A stretch of DNA of 64,000 nt from Micromonospora antibiotica (GTDB taxonomy: Bacteria; Actinomycetota; Actinomycetes; Mycobacteriales; Micromonosporaceae): assembly GCF_017599305.1 (NCBI RefSeq), contig NZ_JAGFWR010000024.1:28755-92754 (forward strand), given 5' to 3'. The notes under the pieces were generated by a model. It was given only the letters and a program-made list of their open reading frames with translations. It was not told the origin of the DNA and did not search any database. A program made the translations under genes and the position numbers. This document shows positions 8,035-17,711 of the stretch, one piece after another (within the stretch, counting starts at the first letter, position 1; each line of letters starts with the position of its first letter).

Positions 8035-10481
8035 TCTTCGGCCGCCGAAAGCCCGACCAGCCCAGGCCGGTAAACGCCTCCGCTCCGGCCTCCATTGCCA
8101 TCGGCGGCGACGCGCGCGGTCCAGTCAACGCGACGGTTCATCTCCATCAGCCACGGCAAGTGACCTGGCCGCATCAGGTCGGTGTAGTACCACCGCTGGC
8201 TCACTGTCGGCAGGAACGCGCTGCTGACCAGGCTCTCGATGCTGCGGTAGCCGGGGGCGGTGTGGTGCTGTGTCAGGTGACGGCTGGGCTCGGTGGGGTC
8301 GGCAAGACCCAACTCGCCGCAGCTCTGACGCACCGGCTGTGGAACCGCAGGGAGCTGGATCTGCTGGTTTGGGTGTCGGCGACTTCCCGTTCGGCGGTGG
8401 TCACCGCTTTTGCTCAGGCCTCCCTGGACGTCACTGGCGTCGAGGACACCGACGCGGACCAGGCTTCCGGACGGTTCCTGGCCTGGCTCGCTACCACGAC
8501 CCGACGTTGGCTGGTCGTCTTCGACGATGTGACCGACCCCAACGACCTGCAACGCCTGTGGCCGCCGGCGACTGGGACAGGGCGGACGGTGGTCACCACC
8601 CGCAGCACGGACAACGCCCTGACCGCCGGCAGGCAACGCATCAACGTAAGCGTGTTCACCTCGGCCGAGTCGCTCGCCTACCTGACTGCGAAACTCGGTG
8701 GTGATCGGGACCGGCTAGACCAGGCCTCCGATCTGGCTGAGGATCTCGGGCATCTTCCTCTGGCATTGTCTCAAGCTGCCGCCTACATTCTCGACCGCGC
8801 GAACATGACATGCGCCAGCTACCGCCGCCGGTTGGCTGACCGGCGGCGGCAGTTGGCGGCCCTGGCTCCCCGGGTGCTACCGGACGACTACCCGTATCCG
8901 GTCGCCGTGACCTGGTCGTTGTCCATCGACCGCGCCGACACGTTTCTCCCTGCGGGCTTGGCCCGGCCGGTACTGGAACTAGCCGCCCTGCTCGACCCAA
9001 ACGGCATGCCCTTGACGGTGTTCACCACCCCTACCGTCCTGTTGTACCTAGGCACCCGCACCGGCAGGCATGTCGAAGACGACGATGTCACCGATGCACT
9101 GGACAACCTCGCCCGACTCAGTCTCGTCATCATCGACCCTGCCAGCGGCACTGTCGCGGTGCACGGCCTCCTGCAACGCGTGGTCCGGGAGGCCACTTTC
9201 ACCGACCACGCCCTCTGGCTGGCGCTTACCGCCGCCGACGCACTGAACCACATCTGGCCACAGATCGAACGCGGCCAAGAACACGCCCAGGCTCTCCGCG
9301 CCAACACCGCCGTCCTGCGCTCCCATGCCGAACCACTGCTATGGGATCGCACCCTCGGAAACCACCAGGTCCTGTTCACCGCCGGCAACAGTCTCGGCGC
9401 AACCGGCCAGGTCACCGCAGCCATCGACCATTTCCACACCCTGCACACCACCGCTATCGAGCACGTCGGTCCCGACCACCCGTTGATCCTTAGTCTGCGC
9501 GACAGACTCGCCCACTGGCGTGGCGAGGCCGGGGACTACGCCGGCGCCGCTGACGCCTATGAAGAACTCCTCGTGGACGCCGTGCGAATCCTCGGCCCCG
9601 ACCACCCTCAGACGCTGAGCATCCGCGGCAACCTCGCCATCTGGCGCCGCGAGGCCGGGGACGGAGCCCACACTGCCGCTGTCCTGGAGGAACTCCTCGC
9701 GGATTCGCTGGCGACCGTCGGCCTCGATGACCAAGCCCGCCTAGCCATCCGCAGCAACCTCGCCGCCGCACAGGGGGACGCCGGCGATCCGGCCGGTGCC
9801 GCCACCGCGTTCAAGGAACTCCTCGAGGACATGCAGCGGATCCTCGGCCCCGAGCACCCCCATACTCTCGGCACCCGCAACAACCTCGCCCACTGGCGCG
9901 GCGAGGCCGGGGACGTAATCGGTGCCGCCACCGCATTGAAGGACGCCCTCGGGGACATGCAGCGGATCCTCGGCCCCGAGCACCCCCTCACCCTGCAAAC
10001 CCGCAACAACCTCGCCCTGCGGCGCGGCGAGGCCGGGGACGTAATCGGTGCCGCCACCGCATTGAAGGACGCCCTCGGGGACATTGAGCGGATCCTTGGC
10101 CCCGAGCACCCCGTTACTCTGCAAACCCGCAGCAACCTCGCCCACTGGCGCGATGAGGCCGGGGACATCCTGGCTACCCGTAGCAAAATTGCCCGCCGGC
10201 GCGGCGAGGCCGGCGATCCGGCCGGTGCCGCTGCCGCCTACGAAGAGCTCCTCGCGGACGCAGTGCGGATCCTCGGCCCCGACCACCGGAACACCTTGGG
10301 CACCCGCAACAATCTCGCCGTTTGGCGCGGCCTAGCCGGCGATCCGGCCGGTGCCGCTGCCGCCTGCGAGGAACTCCTCGTGGACTGTCTGCGGATCCTC
10401 GGTTCCGACCACCCGATCACTGCGGCCACCCGAATCACTCTCGCCCATTGGCGGGGCGAGAGTAGGCGTCGTTCACGCTGA
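8031..10481 (+). CDS. NB-ARC/TPR STAND ATPase (NLR-like)
   Basis: The 816-residue protein has, in order: an N-terminal VNASAPASIAIGGDARG motif (13-30) matching the tail of the upstream membrane protein; an NB-ARC ATPase with Walker A GLGGVGKTQ (86-94), Walker B WLVVFDDV (160-167), a sensor-like VVTTR and a GLPL-type LGHLPLALSQ; a winged-helix part; and from about 460 onward at least seven kinesin-light-chain-like TPR units of about 42 residues (ILGPEHPHTLGTRNNLAHWR). Several TPR units are nearly identical in DNA, implying recent duplication; one near 10150-10190 is shortened. It is a cytoplasmic signal-sensing STAND protein, either regulatory or defensive. ATGA coupling ties it to its upstream partner. 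Confidence 0.85.
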   Translation: MIFGRRKPDQPRPVNASAPASIAIGGDARGPVNATVHLHQPRQVTWPHQVGVVPPLAHCRQERAADQALDAAVAGGGVVLCQVTAGLGGVGKTQLAAALTHRLWNRRELDLLVWVSATSRSAVVTAFAQASLDVTGVEDTDADQASGRFLAWLATTTRRWLVVFDDVTDPNDLQRLWPPATGTGRTVVTTRSTDNALTAGRQRINVSVFTSAESLAYLTAKLGGDRDRLDQASDLAEDLGHLPLALSQAAAYILDRANMTCASYRRRLADRRRQLAALAPRVLPDDYPYPVAVTWSLSIDRADTFLPAGLARPVLELAALLDPNGMPLTVFTTPTVLLYLGTRTGRHVEDDDVTDALDNLARLSLVIIDPASGTVAVHGLLQRVVREATFTDHALWLALTAADALNHIWPQIERGQEHAQALRANTAVLRSHAEPLLWDRTLGNHQVLFTAGNSLGATGQVTAAIDHFHTLHTTAIEHVGPDHPLILSLRDRLAHWRGEAGDYAGAADAYEELLVDAVRILGPDHPQTLSIRGNLAIWRREAGDGAHTAAVLEELLADSLATVGLDDQARLAIRSNLAAAQGDAGDPAGAATAFKELLEDMQRILGPEHPHTLGTRNNLAHWRGEAGDVIGAATALKDALGDMQRILGPEHPLTLQTRNNLALRRGEAGDVIGAATALKDALGDIERILGPEHPVTLQTRSNLAHWRDEAGDILATRSKIARRRGEAGDPAGAAAAYEELLADAVRILGPDHRNTLGTRNNLAVWRGLAGDPAGAAAACEELLVDCLRILGSDHPITAATRITLAHWRGESRRRSR

Positions 10482-10771
10482 TGCTCCTCGACGTCCGGGG
10501 CACAGCAGCGGTTTAACCTCTCGTACCGAGATATGAAGGAATTGCTGGTCGAACGAAGTGTGGGGTCGATCATGTAATGGGTTACCAGTGTTTTTGTTTC
10601 ACTGTCGGCGGTCACGGAAGATCCTGGCTCCTCGCCCTCCGCCGTGAGATAGGGGGTCGCTCCCGGTGCCGTCATCTACGCCAGGGCCCAGGCGGGCCGC
10701 GTCGGGTGAGGTGGCGGTCCTGAAGCGCGATGCGGTGACGGGCGCGTGGAGTGGTGCGTAGCGTCGTCATC

Positions 10772-10969
10772 ATGAGGGTGCTGCTGCGCGGTGGGCCCGG
10801 TGACGGGCAGGTGGTGTCCGGCGGTGGGGAAACCGTCGCCTGGCGGGCCTGCCTGTACGAGCTGACGACCGAGCGTTCCTGCCGGCAGGGAGTGGACCTG
10901 CGGGTGTACCGGCACCGCGCCGACTGCTGCGAGGTTCACGGCCGTGGCGCTGAGGATCGTTGCGAATGA
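10772..10969 (+). CDS. Small conserved-looking unknown protein
   Basis: The 65-residue product starts MRVLLRGGPGDGQVVSGG and includes YELTTERSCRQG and VYRHR. The pattern resembles very short actinobacterial proteins in which a Gly-rich start is followed by a Tyr-rich beta segment. The ATG at 10772 is preferred to an upstream GTG because the conserved-looking part begins there. The 290 bases between it and the NLR gene hold no visible gene. Function unknown. Confidence 0.5.
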   Translation: MRVLLRGGPGDGQVVSGGGETVAWRACLYELTTERSCRQGVDLRVYRHRADCCEVHGRGAEDRCE

Positions 10970-10999
10970 TCGGTTCTCCTGCTCAAAGGTTCAGCACGA

Positions 11000-11230
11000 T
11001 TGGACGTGTTTACGACTCCGGTCGTGAACGAGGTGGTTGGGTGGTGGAACGGCGTCTGGGGGCACCTGGCGCGTCGCGACGTCTGGCTGGTTCGCCAGAC
11101 CCGCTGGAAGGTGGTCGCCCGGGTCGGCGGCGACAGCGACGCCGGCCGAGTCCTCCGCGGGGAGTTCGACTCTCGGTCTCAGGCTCAGGCGATGGTTGAC
11201 CGTCTCCTCCGGGCACCCTCGCCCGGATGA
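11000..11230 (+). CDS. Small unknown protein
   Basis: This 76-residue product includes a Trp-rich segment (VVGWWNGVWGHLARRDVWL) followed by an Arg/Gly/Asp part and a C-terminal helix (SQAQAMVDRLLRA), compatible with a small folded protein. The first codon may be TTG at 11000 or GTG at 11006. It follows the previous small gene closely and may be cotranscribed with it. No function can be given. Confidence 0.45.
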   Translation: MDVFTTPVVNEVVGWWNGVWGHLARRDVWLVRQTRWKVVARVGGDSDAGRVLRGEFDSRSQAQAMVDRLLRAPSPG

Positions 11231-11697
11231 TGGCGCGAGCACTCGTCTCGTGATTGATGTTGGCTGCTTCTCGGTTTGTGTGCGGAGTGCCGTCCTCCGT
11301 GTCCAGCCTGCTGCCGGGTGGGGCTGCTGTGTAGTCGGCATAGCGGCTACTCGTCGAGGCGAGGGAAGTGCCGTGGGTTGCTGTGTTGGCACATTCAGTC
11401 ACTGGATGATCTCCAGTGGGTCATCGCTGCTGCGCGTGCACCTCTGTCATTCTTCTTGCGCCGCGTTCGCCTACGTTCGGTCATGGTGATGCGTCGCAGT
11501 GCGCACTGGAAGGCCAAAACGACACTTTATGGTTGATAGCCGACTATGCGCGGCAATAAGTTCAGTGTGATGTCGATACGTCGGGGAGGTGTCGCCATGC
11601 GCAAGGGCATCGAGTGGAACTGAATGATCGTTCTGGGCTGCTACTGTGGTCGATCTCTTCGGAAGGGCTGGAGCCGATGACAGCGGGGGCCTGATCA
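11231..11697. other. Intergenic stretch, no gene seen
   Basis: Frames here are short and of shadow composition. Parts near 11500-11640 are more AT-rich than the surroundings and probably carry the promoter of the GGDEF/EAL-like gene. Confidence 0.4.
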
Positions 11698-14151
11698 ATG
11701 CCAATCCAGCGTGACAAATGGGCGCTGGGCCTGTTGACCTCCGTGATCTTCGCTGCGGCGCTGGCATGCCTGGTGTGGGCCGTGGTCCATGTCGGGCAGC
11801 CGGCGCCTCTCCATCCCCTGTATCCGTTGATGGGCGTGGCGCTCATGGCGCTGGGCGCGGTGCTTCCGGCCCCGCTGCCCTCGCGCATGCCGGTGCGGAT
11901 CACGCTGACACCCACCGCCTGCCTGGTCTGCGCCTCCGCGTTGCCAGTGCCCTGGTTGATCCTCTGCACGGCGGTCGGAGTCACCCTGGCGCGGCTCGTG
12001 ACGCGCTATCCACGTTCCTCGGGCCTGCACAAGGCCGTCCACAACACGAGCATGGACGTCGTCACCTCAGCGGTGGCGGGGCTGGTGATGTTCGCCTTCG
12101 GTCTCCGGCCCGTCCTGACCGAGCCCGACCTGGACGGTCCGGGTCTGCTCCGCCAGTTGGTCGCCTTCCTCCTGGCCGCCGTGACGGTGCTGGTTCTGGA
12201 GGAGTTGACGACCGCTGCAGCGGTGACCCTGGAGACGAGGCGACCGTTCAGCGTCGTAGCGCGGTACCTGTGGCGGATCCGCCTGATCGTCGCTGTCGGG
12301 GAGATCGTCACTGCCGGAATCGTCGCGGTCATCGCCGTGATCGACAGGCGGGCGCTGATCGCACTGCCCGTGGTGATGCTCATCCTGTACTTCACAGTGA
12401 CCCACCGGTTGCGGATTCGGGAGGAACGGCGTGCCTGGGAGCACCTGGCGGCGCTGAGCGACGCCCTGTCCGCCCGCGACCTGGATGTAGTCCTGCGTAC
12501 CGCTGCCGCCGGCGCGGTCGACCTGTTCAGCGCCCGCGCGGCGGACATCGAGATCGATGGTGGAAGGCGGCTGGTGCGCGCAGTTGGCGCCGTCGGTGAT
12601 ACCCGGGTCGTCTACGACGGTCCGGCCGACGGTGTCGGCGATGCTGCCGGCTCGCGGAGCGTGGTGCGGCACGAGATCGGGGGAGACGCGGCCGGGCTGC
12701 AAGGCGCCATGCGGCTACACCTGGCCGGGAGGAGCGACGTCCTGTCGGTGCGGGAGCAGGCCACCTTGCGGGCCTTTGCGGCGACGCTGTCGACGAGCGT
12801 CGACAACGCCCGCGCGTACGACCTGCTGGCGCAGGAGGCGCGGCGGCATCAGCTGGCGGCCACCCAGGACCCCGAGACCGGCCTGCGCAATCGACCCGCG
12901 CTGCTCTCGCACATCGTCGAGACGAACGACGACACGGTGTGTCACGTGGTCGCCATCCGCCTGGAGAACTACCACCTCGTAGCCGACTCCATCGGCCGGG
13001 ACCGCGCCCTGCTACTGATCAACGAGCTCGCCGCGCGGCTCTGCTATGCCGCAAGGGACCGGGCCTCGGTGGTCGGACGCGTCGGCGACGCCGAATTCAC
13101 CCTCGTCCTGCGGGGAGTCCCGAAGGAAGCCGCCTATCAGCGAGCGTGCTGGGCGGTGGCGGCGTTACGCCGGCCGGTCACCGTCAACGGACAGGCTCTG
13201 GGCGTGCGGGCGAGCGCAGGAATGACCTCCGGCAGCGCCGACGACGTCGCGAATCTGCTCGCTGCTGCGGAGCGGGTGATGTGGCAGGCCATCCGGGGCG
13301 GTCACGACCGTCTGGTCTCCTACCAACCCGCCCCCGTGCACAGCAGCTCGCTCGTCGACGAGCTGGTGGAAGCGCGGATGTCGATCTCGGTCGAGCCGAT
13401 CGTGGACCTGACCACCGGCCAGATCATAATGGTGCAGTCCGTCCCGCGCGTGCTCTACTCCCGGCATGACGTGCTGGTCGCCGACGAGCATGTCTATCAG
13501 CTCGTGGCCGACCAGGGTGGCCTGGAGGCTCTCGCCCACAAGATCATTTTTCGATCATTGACGGCTGCGGCAACCTGGCGAGAGGTGCTTCCCCGGGCCG
13601 GGCTGATCGTGCCGGTGCCCGGCCGCGCCATCACACCCGACTTCGTCGCGGCGCTGCAGGACCTGCTGCTTACGCACGGGGTGACAGGCTCGTCGTTGGT
13701 GCTGGGGATTGCGGAACCCACCGGCCTGCCCAGCCGGGGAACCACGGACGTGCTCCAGCGGCACGGCGTACGCCTGCTGCTGGACAACTACGGCAGCATC
13801 CAGGGCAGCATCGAATCGCTCAACGCCGCCAACTGGAGCTTCCTGCGTCTGCATCCGGCGTACGCGCTGGACGCGGGATGGCGACCGGCGCGATCGGTCA
13901 TCCGCGCGGCGATCGACCTCGCCATCGACCTGGAGCTGTCGGTCATCGCCCCGGGCATCACCGTCGAGGACGAGCGACGGGAGTTGGCAGCCCTCGGCTG
14001 CCCGCTGGGTAGCGGCCCGCTGTTCGGCGGAGAGATGTTCCCCAGCCAGGTCCGTGGCCACGCCACGCTGTGGCAGCCGGACGTGCTGCCCATCCGGGCG
14101 CCGATCCCGCGGCTACACCGGGCCGGCACGACTGCCGGCCCGCCCCGCTGA
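11698..14151 (+). CDS. Membrane protein with degenerate GGDEF and EAL domains
   Basis: The 817-residue protein has about seven N-terminal membrane helices (residues 8-240), a GAF-like linker (about 250-370), a GGDEF-type domain and an EAL-type domain. The diguanylate-cyclase signature is degenerate (GRVGDAEF near 460 in place of GGDEF). In the EAL domain the expected EAL tripeptide is replaced by the sequence after SVEPIVDLTTG, and other metal ligands are not evident. It is therefore more likely a c-di-GMP receptor or scaffold than an enzyme, which is inference from motif loss. It is transcribed alone and converges with the peptidase gene at 14197. Confidence 0.8.
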   Translation: MPIQRDKWALGLLTSVIFAAALACLVWAVVHVGQPAPLHPLYPLMGVALMALGAVLPAPLPSRMPVRITLTPTACLVCASALPVPWLILCTAVGVTLARLVTRYPRSSGLHKAVHNTSMDVVTSAVAGLVMFAFGLRPVLTEPDLDGPGLLRQLVAFLLAAVTVLVLEELTTAAAVTLETRRPFSVVARYLWRIRLIVAVGEIVTAGIVAVIAVIDRRALIALPVVMLILYFTVTHRLRIREERRAWEHLAALSDALSARDLDVVLRTAAAGAVDLFSARAADIEIDGGRRLVRAVGAVGDTRVVYDGPADGVGDAAGSRSVVRHEIGGDAAGLQGAMRLHLAGRSDVLSVREQATLRAFAATLSTSVDNARAYDLLAQEARRHQLAATQDPETGLRNRPALLSHIVETNDDTVCHVVAIRLENYHLVADSIGRDRALLLINELAARLCYAARDRASVVGRVGDAEFTLVLRGVPKEAAYQRACWAVAALRRPVTVNGQALGVRASAGMTSGSADDVANLLAAAERVMWQAIRGGHDRLVSYQPAPVHSSSLVDELVEARMSISVEPIVDLTTGQIIMVQSVPRVLYSRHDVLVADEHVYQLVADQGGLEALAHKIIFRSLTAAATWREVLPRAGLIVPVPGRAITPDFVAALQDLLLTHGVTGSSLVLGIAEPTGLPSRGTTDVLQRHGVRLLLDNYGSIQGSIESLNAANWSFLRLHPAYALDAGWRPARSVIRAAIDLAIDLELSVIAPGITVEDERRELAALGCPLGSGPLFGGEMFPSQVRGHATLWQPDVLPIRAPIPRLHRAGTTAGPPR

Positions 14152-14196
14152 CGACACGGTGGGCGGGCCAACGGCAAGCCCTGCTGGCGGGACGGG

Positions 14197-15117
14197 CTAC
14201 CCGGCGTCGCCCACGACGGTGACGGGGACCCAGCGGGCGACCTCGGCGCGGACGAGGGGCGAGTCGTGCAGGGCCCGGGAGATCCGGGCGAGGCGGCGGG
14301 TCTCTGCGCGCACGTCCGGCAGATCGGGGGACTGGGCTGAGTGTTGCGTCTCCTCCTCGGCGTGAAACAGGTTGGCCTGGCGGCGGCGTAGGGCGACGGC
14401 GACAGCGGCGGCCTCAGCGACGGCGGCCACGGAACCAGGATCGAGCCGATAGCGTACGGCCCGCCGCTCCGCGCTGGCGTACACCGGCTCGCTGTACCAG
14501 GGGCGTAACCGCCGCAGCGCATCGTGGACCTCGACGACCCGGCGGTGCCGGTGCCGGCGGCCACCGACCTCCACCGGCACCTGACCTCCGGCGTTGATGC
14601 TGACGATCTTCGCGTCGGGCATTCCCTCCCGCAGGGTCAGCCACAGCTGGTTGACGTGCCAGTCGGCGCTGCGATCCCTCCACCACATGTCCGACCGCCT
14701 GGTCGCCCTCGCCTCGGGTGCACCGCGGCTGGCGGAGGCGGCGGCACGGTTCATCTGCTCGTACAGCAGGTCGGCGGCGAGCTCGGCCTCCGCCTCGATC
14801 GCGGCATCGACCTCGACGTCCTGGTGCAGCACGTCGCCGCTGTGATCGAGCACCAGGTGCGCGACCTCGTGCAGCACCGCCTGCGTACGCGCCAGTGTCG
14901 GTAGGGCGGCGTCGACGATGATGAAGTCGGCCCACTCGGCCTGGACGAGCAGGCTGGGCGGCATCTCTGCCTCGAGCTGCAACTCGCGGATCTCCAGGGG
15001 AGTGCCTCGACGTTGGCCGATCGCCTCGCACCAGGCGTCCACGGTGTACGGAGCGGGCGGCGGCGGCACACCGAGCTTGCGGAGCCGTCGCGCGAGACGA
15101 AGCCGAGCCCAGGGCAT
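14197..15117 (-). CDS. ImmA/IrrE-like metallopeptidase with C-terminal helical domain
   Basis: The N-terminal part carries a zinc-metallopeptidase motif, HEVAHLVLDHSGD at about residues 83-95, like ImmA/IrrE (DUF955) proteins that cleave regulators. The second half (about residues 150-306) resembles the cytoplasmic helical domain of actinobacterial DUF6545/MAB_1171c-type proteins, with RRVVEVHDALRRLRPW. The ATG at 15117 has GGAGGT four bases upstream; a GTG two codons earlier is possible but too close to that site. ImmA-like proteins usually pair with a helix-turn-helix gene, and none is adjacent here. The target is unknown. Confidence 0.7.
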   Translation of the reverse strand: MPWARLRLARRLRKLGVPPPPAPYTVDAWCEAIGQRRGTPLEIRELQLEAEMPPSLLVQAEWADFIIVDAALPTLARTQAVLHEVAHLVLDHSGDVLHQDVEVDAAIEAEAELAADLLYEQMNRAAASASRGAPEARATRRSDMWWRDRSADWHVNQLWLTLREGMPDAKIVSINAGGQVPVEVGGRRHRHRRVVEVHDALRRLRPWYSEPVYASAERRAVRYRLDPGSVAAVAEAAAVAVALRRRQANLFHAEEETQHSAQSPDLPDVRAETRRLARISRALHDSPLVRAEVARWVPVTVVGDAG

Positions 15118-15297
15118 CCCCACCTCCGCGACACTACGGTCAGTGCCCGACTAAAGATCAGAGTGTAGCGTCCGAATGGTCGGCCGTGGATGCCCGAAAT
15201 CTTGGGGACCTCGCCGGAACGCCTGATCGACTAGGCTGCCTCTCTTCAATGGACGCCACCGATGGCTGGCAGTGCATCCACCGGGACGGGGTGAGCA

Positions 15298-16128
15298 ATG
15301 GTCGACCAGAAGCACGATGGGGACGGCGCAGGCGGAGGGCGAGCTACCGTCGCCCGGATCTATGACTACCTCCTCGGCGGCAAGCAGAACTTCCCCGCCG
15401 ACCGCGAGGCCGCCCGGCAGCTCCTCCAGGTCGTGCCGGACGCCGCCAACGTGGCCCTGTCAAACCGCCTGTTCCTGCGTCGGGTGGTCCGAGTGCTCGC
15501 TGAAGCGGGCATCACGCAGTTCCTCGACCTGGGCTCCGGCATCCCCACCCAGGGCAACGTCCACGAGATCGCGCAGGCCATCAATCCCGCCACCCGAGTG
15601 CTCTACGTCGACATCGACCCCGTGGCGGTCGTCGCCTCCAACGAGATTCTCATGGGCAGCCCGGGGTGCCGGGCCATCGAGGGGGACTTCACCCGTCCCA
15701 CACAGATCGTCGGCGCGCTCGATGACAGCGACCTCGCCACGGTGATCGATCTCGACCAGCCCACCGCCCTGCTGTACTGCTCCGTCCTGCAGCAGGTCCC
15801 CGACGAGCAGATCGACGCCGTCATCGCCCCCATCCGCGACCGACTCGCCCCCGGTAGCGCGATGGTCATCTCGCACCTGAGCACGACGGTCACCGAGGCC
15901 TACGGCGCGACCGGTGTCGCGAAGGCCAAGAACGTCTACCGCACCCAAGCCGCCACCGAGATCATCCCTCGCACCAGCGACCAGCTCGCCGCCCTGTTCG
16001 GTGACCTCACACTGCTGCCGCCGGGCCTGGTTTCGCTCACCCATTGGCGCGCGGAACTCAGCGAACCCGACCCTTACGCCATCGCCGGGACCAGCTCCCC
16101 GATGCTCGGCGGCGTGGCCACCCGCTGA
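15298..16128 (+). CDS. DUF574-type SAM-dependent methyltransferase
   Basis: The 276-residue protein begins with the family hallmark ARIYDYLLGGKQNFPADREAA, followed by a Rossmann-like SAM-binding motif FLDLGSGIPTQGN and an acidic strand YVDIDPVAV. This is typical of the large actinobacterial DUF574 (Methyltransf_19) group, whose substrates are mostly unknown. It is cytoplasmic and full length for the family. It converges on the unknown gene at 16197; the 170 bases upstream contain its promoter but no clear motif was resolved. Confidence 0.9.
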   Translation: MVDQKHDGDGAGGGRATVARIYDYLLGGKQNFPADREAARQLLQVVPDAANVALSNRLFLRRVVRVLAEAGITQFLDLGSGIPTQGNVHEIAQAINPATRVLYVDIDPVAVVASNEILMGSPGCRAIEGDFTRPTQIVGALDDSDLATVIDLDQPTALLYCSVLQQVPDEQIDAVIAPIRDRLAPGSAMVISHLSTTVTEAYGATGVAKAKNVYRTQAATEIIPRTSDQLAALFGDLTLLPPGLVSLTHWRAELSEPDPYAIAGTSSPMLGGVATR

Positions 16129-16196
16129 CGGCGGTCGCAGACCCGAGCACCCGGCCTCCGGTGTTCGTGCCGGCGAGCCAGCTTCACCGCCCGTCC

Positions 16197-17711
16197 CTAC
16201 GGGCTGAGGATCTCCCGATCCCGGACTGGAGCAGCAGCCTCCTGCGCTTCTTCAGGCTGGCGCCTACCTCGGGCCTGCTGATGATTCCCTGGCTGCCGGG
16301 TCTGCAGCGGATTGCGGTACGACGTGGCTGGTAGCTCCTGCTGAGGAACAACGGAGGCCACCGGGGCAGCCGCAGGGTGACGGCGTGCGCGGTTCGTCGT
16401 GTTCTGCGGGTCGTACTCATGGATGCCTGGCAAAACCCTGATGCCGGCCTCACGGGCGATCCTGCCGGCGCTGCGACGTAACTGGCTGGTGGCGCTGAGA
16501 AGCTGAACGCCCCGGGGACTGCCGATGGTGGCCCTGATCCATCGTGACCGCCCGACGGCCGCGCTGGCCTCGGCGAGTCGGTGGGATGTGGGCTCGAGGA
16601 GATCACCGCGGTGCAGGGCGGCCCTCGCGGCGCGATGCACCAGGGTGACGAGATCCGGCAACCGTCCGGCAAGTGCGACGCCGATGCCTCGCCAACCGTC
16701 GGCATCGGCGCTGACACGGAGTTGATCGGGGTCACGCCACCCGCCGTCGGGTCGGAGTTGCTCGCGGAGCCAGAGTTCGGCGGCAGCGAGCACGGCCGGC
16801 CCCACTCCCGGTACGGAGGTGGTGAGGCTCTGCAAATCGGTTGCTGCTCGCGAGGCGATCCGCCACCCCGCGGCGAGAGAATCGATCGCGCCGGCTGGCA
16901 CATCCCGGCCAGCAGTTTGGGTGAGCAGGTACCCGGTCTCATAGGTCAACGCCAGGCTGCTGCGGGTGAGCACCCTCAGGTCGGCGGCGGTGAGGTCGCG
17001 TGGGTGTTGCACGAGCCAGGTGCGCGTGACATCCAGGGCGATGACGCAATCGACGGGTGAACTGATAGTGGTCCAGCGGCCGGCACTGTCAGTGAGCAGC
17101 GGCGGCTCAAGATCACGCAGAGGGCTCTGCGCGAGCGGCCCGGCACTGACGGCACGCACAGCGGGATAGAGAACGGCGCGAGCGGTGCGCGCGTCCTCGA
17201 TCGTCGTCCGGACGACGGACTGCTGGCTGCCTTGGCCATATCCGACTGCCAGCCACCGGGCGAGCGGACGATCAACCTCGCCGGCCGCGCGGGCGAGCCG
17301 GGCGAGTTGCATGAGGTTCTGGGACCTGTCGACTCCGGCGAGGATCGCGTAACCCTGCGAAGACCGGGGACGTCCGCTTGACGGGTCGAACTGGCTGTCC
17401 ACGATCTCACCGGCAGCGCGGAGCGCATCGGCGGCCCGTCGTAACGCCACGGCGACGGGGTGGTGGGACGGTGGCGGCAGCGGAAGATCAGACGTGGTCT
17501 TCTCGGTGGCGCGTCCGAGCAGCCGATCCCCCTCCTGATCGCTTCCACCGCCGAGCCGCGCCACCTGCCGCTGAAGTGCCCGGTAAATGTGCGTGCGCGC
17601 TACTGCCGCTGCGGCATGGTCGGTGATCCTGCCCGCCTCGGGCTGGCGGAGCGCGAGGTGCGCGGCGGCGAGCGCGGTAGCCGCCCGGGTGAGGTGGTGA
17701 CCGTAGGTCAC
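16197..17711 (-). CDS. Unknown 504-residue helical protein
   Basis: Not recognised. The product is largely helical and Ala/Arg-rich, with segments such as NLMQLARLARAAGEVDRPLA and SLALTYETGYLLTQTAG, and a basic, disordered C-terminal tail with many Gln, Arg and Pro residues. No signal peptide or membrane segment is visible. The GTG at 17711 overlaps the stop of the upstream gene (GTGA), which decides the start against a longer frame. It forms the last gene of a small minus-strand cluster next to an IS element and is probably accessory DNA. Confidence 0.65.
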   Translation of the reverse strand: MTYGHHLTRAATALAAAHLALRQPEAGRITDHAAAAVARTHIYRALQRQVARLGGGSDQEGDRLLGRATEKTTSDLPLPPPSHHPVAVALRRAADALRAAGEIVDSQFDPSSGRPRSSQGYAILAGVDRSQNLMQLARLARAAGEVDRPLARWLAVGYGQGSQQSVVRTTIEDARTARAVLYPAVRAVSAGPLAQSPLRDLEPPLLTDSAGRWTTISSPVDCVIALDVTRTWLVQHPRDLTAADLRVLTRSSLALTYETGYLLTQTAGRDVPAGAIDSLAAGWRIASRAATDLQSLTTSVPGVGPAVLAAAELWLREQLRPDGGWRDPDQLRVSADADGWRGIGVALAGRLPDLVTLVHRAARAALHRGDLLEPTSHRLAEASAAVGRSRWIRATIGSPRGVQLLSATSQLRRSAGRIAREAGIRVLPGIHEYDPQNTTNRARRHPAAAPVASVVPQQELPATSYRNPLQTRQPGNHQQARGRRQPEEAQEAAAPVRDREILSP

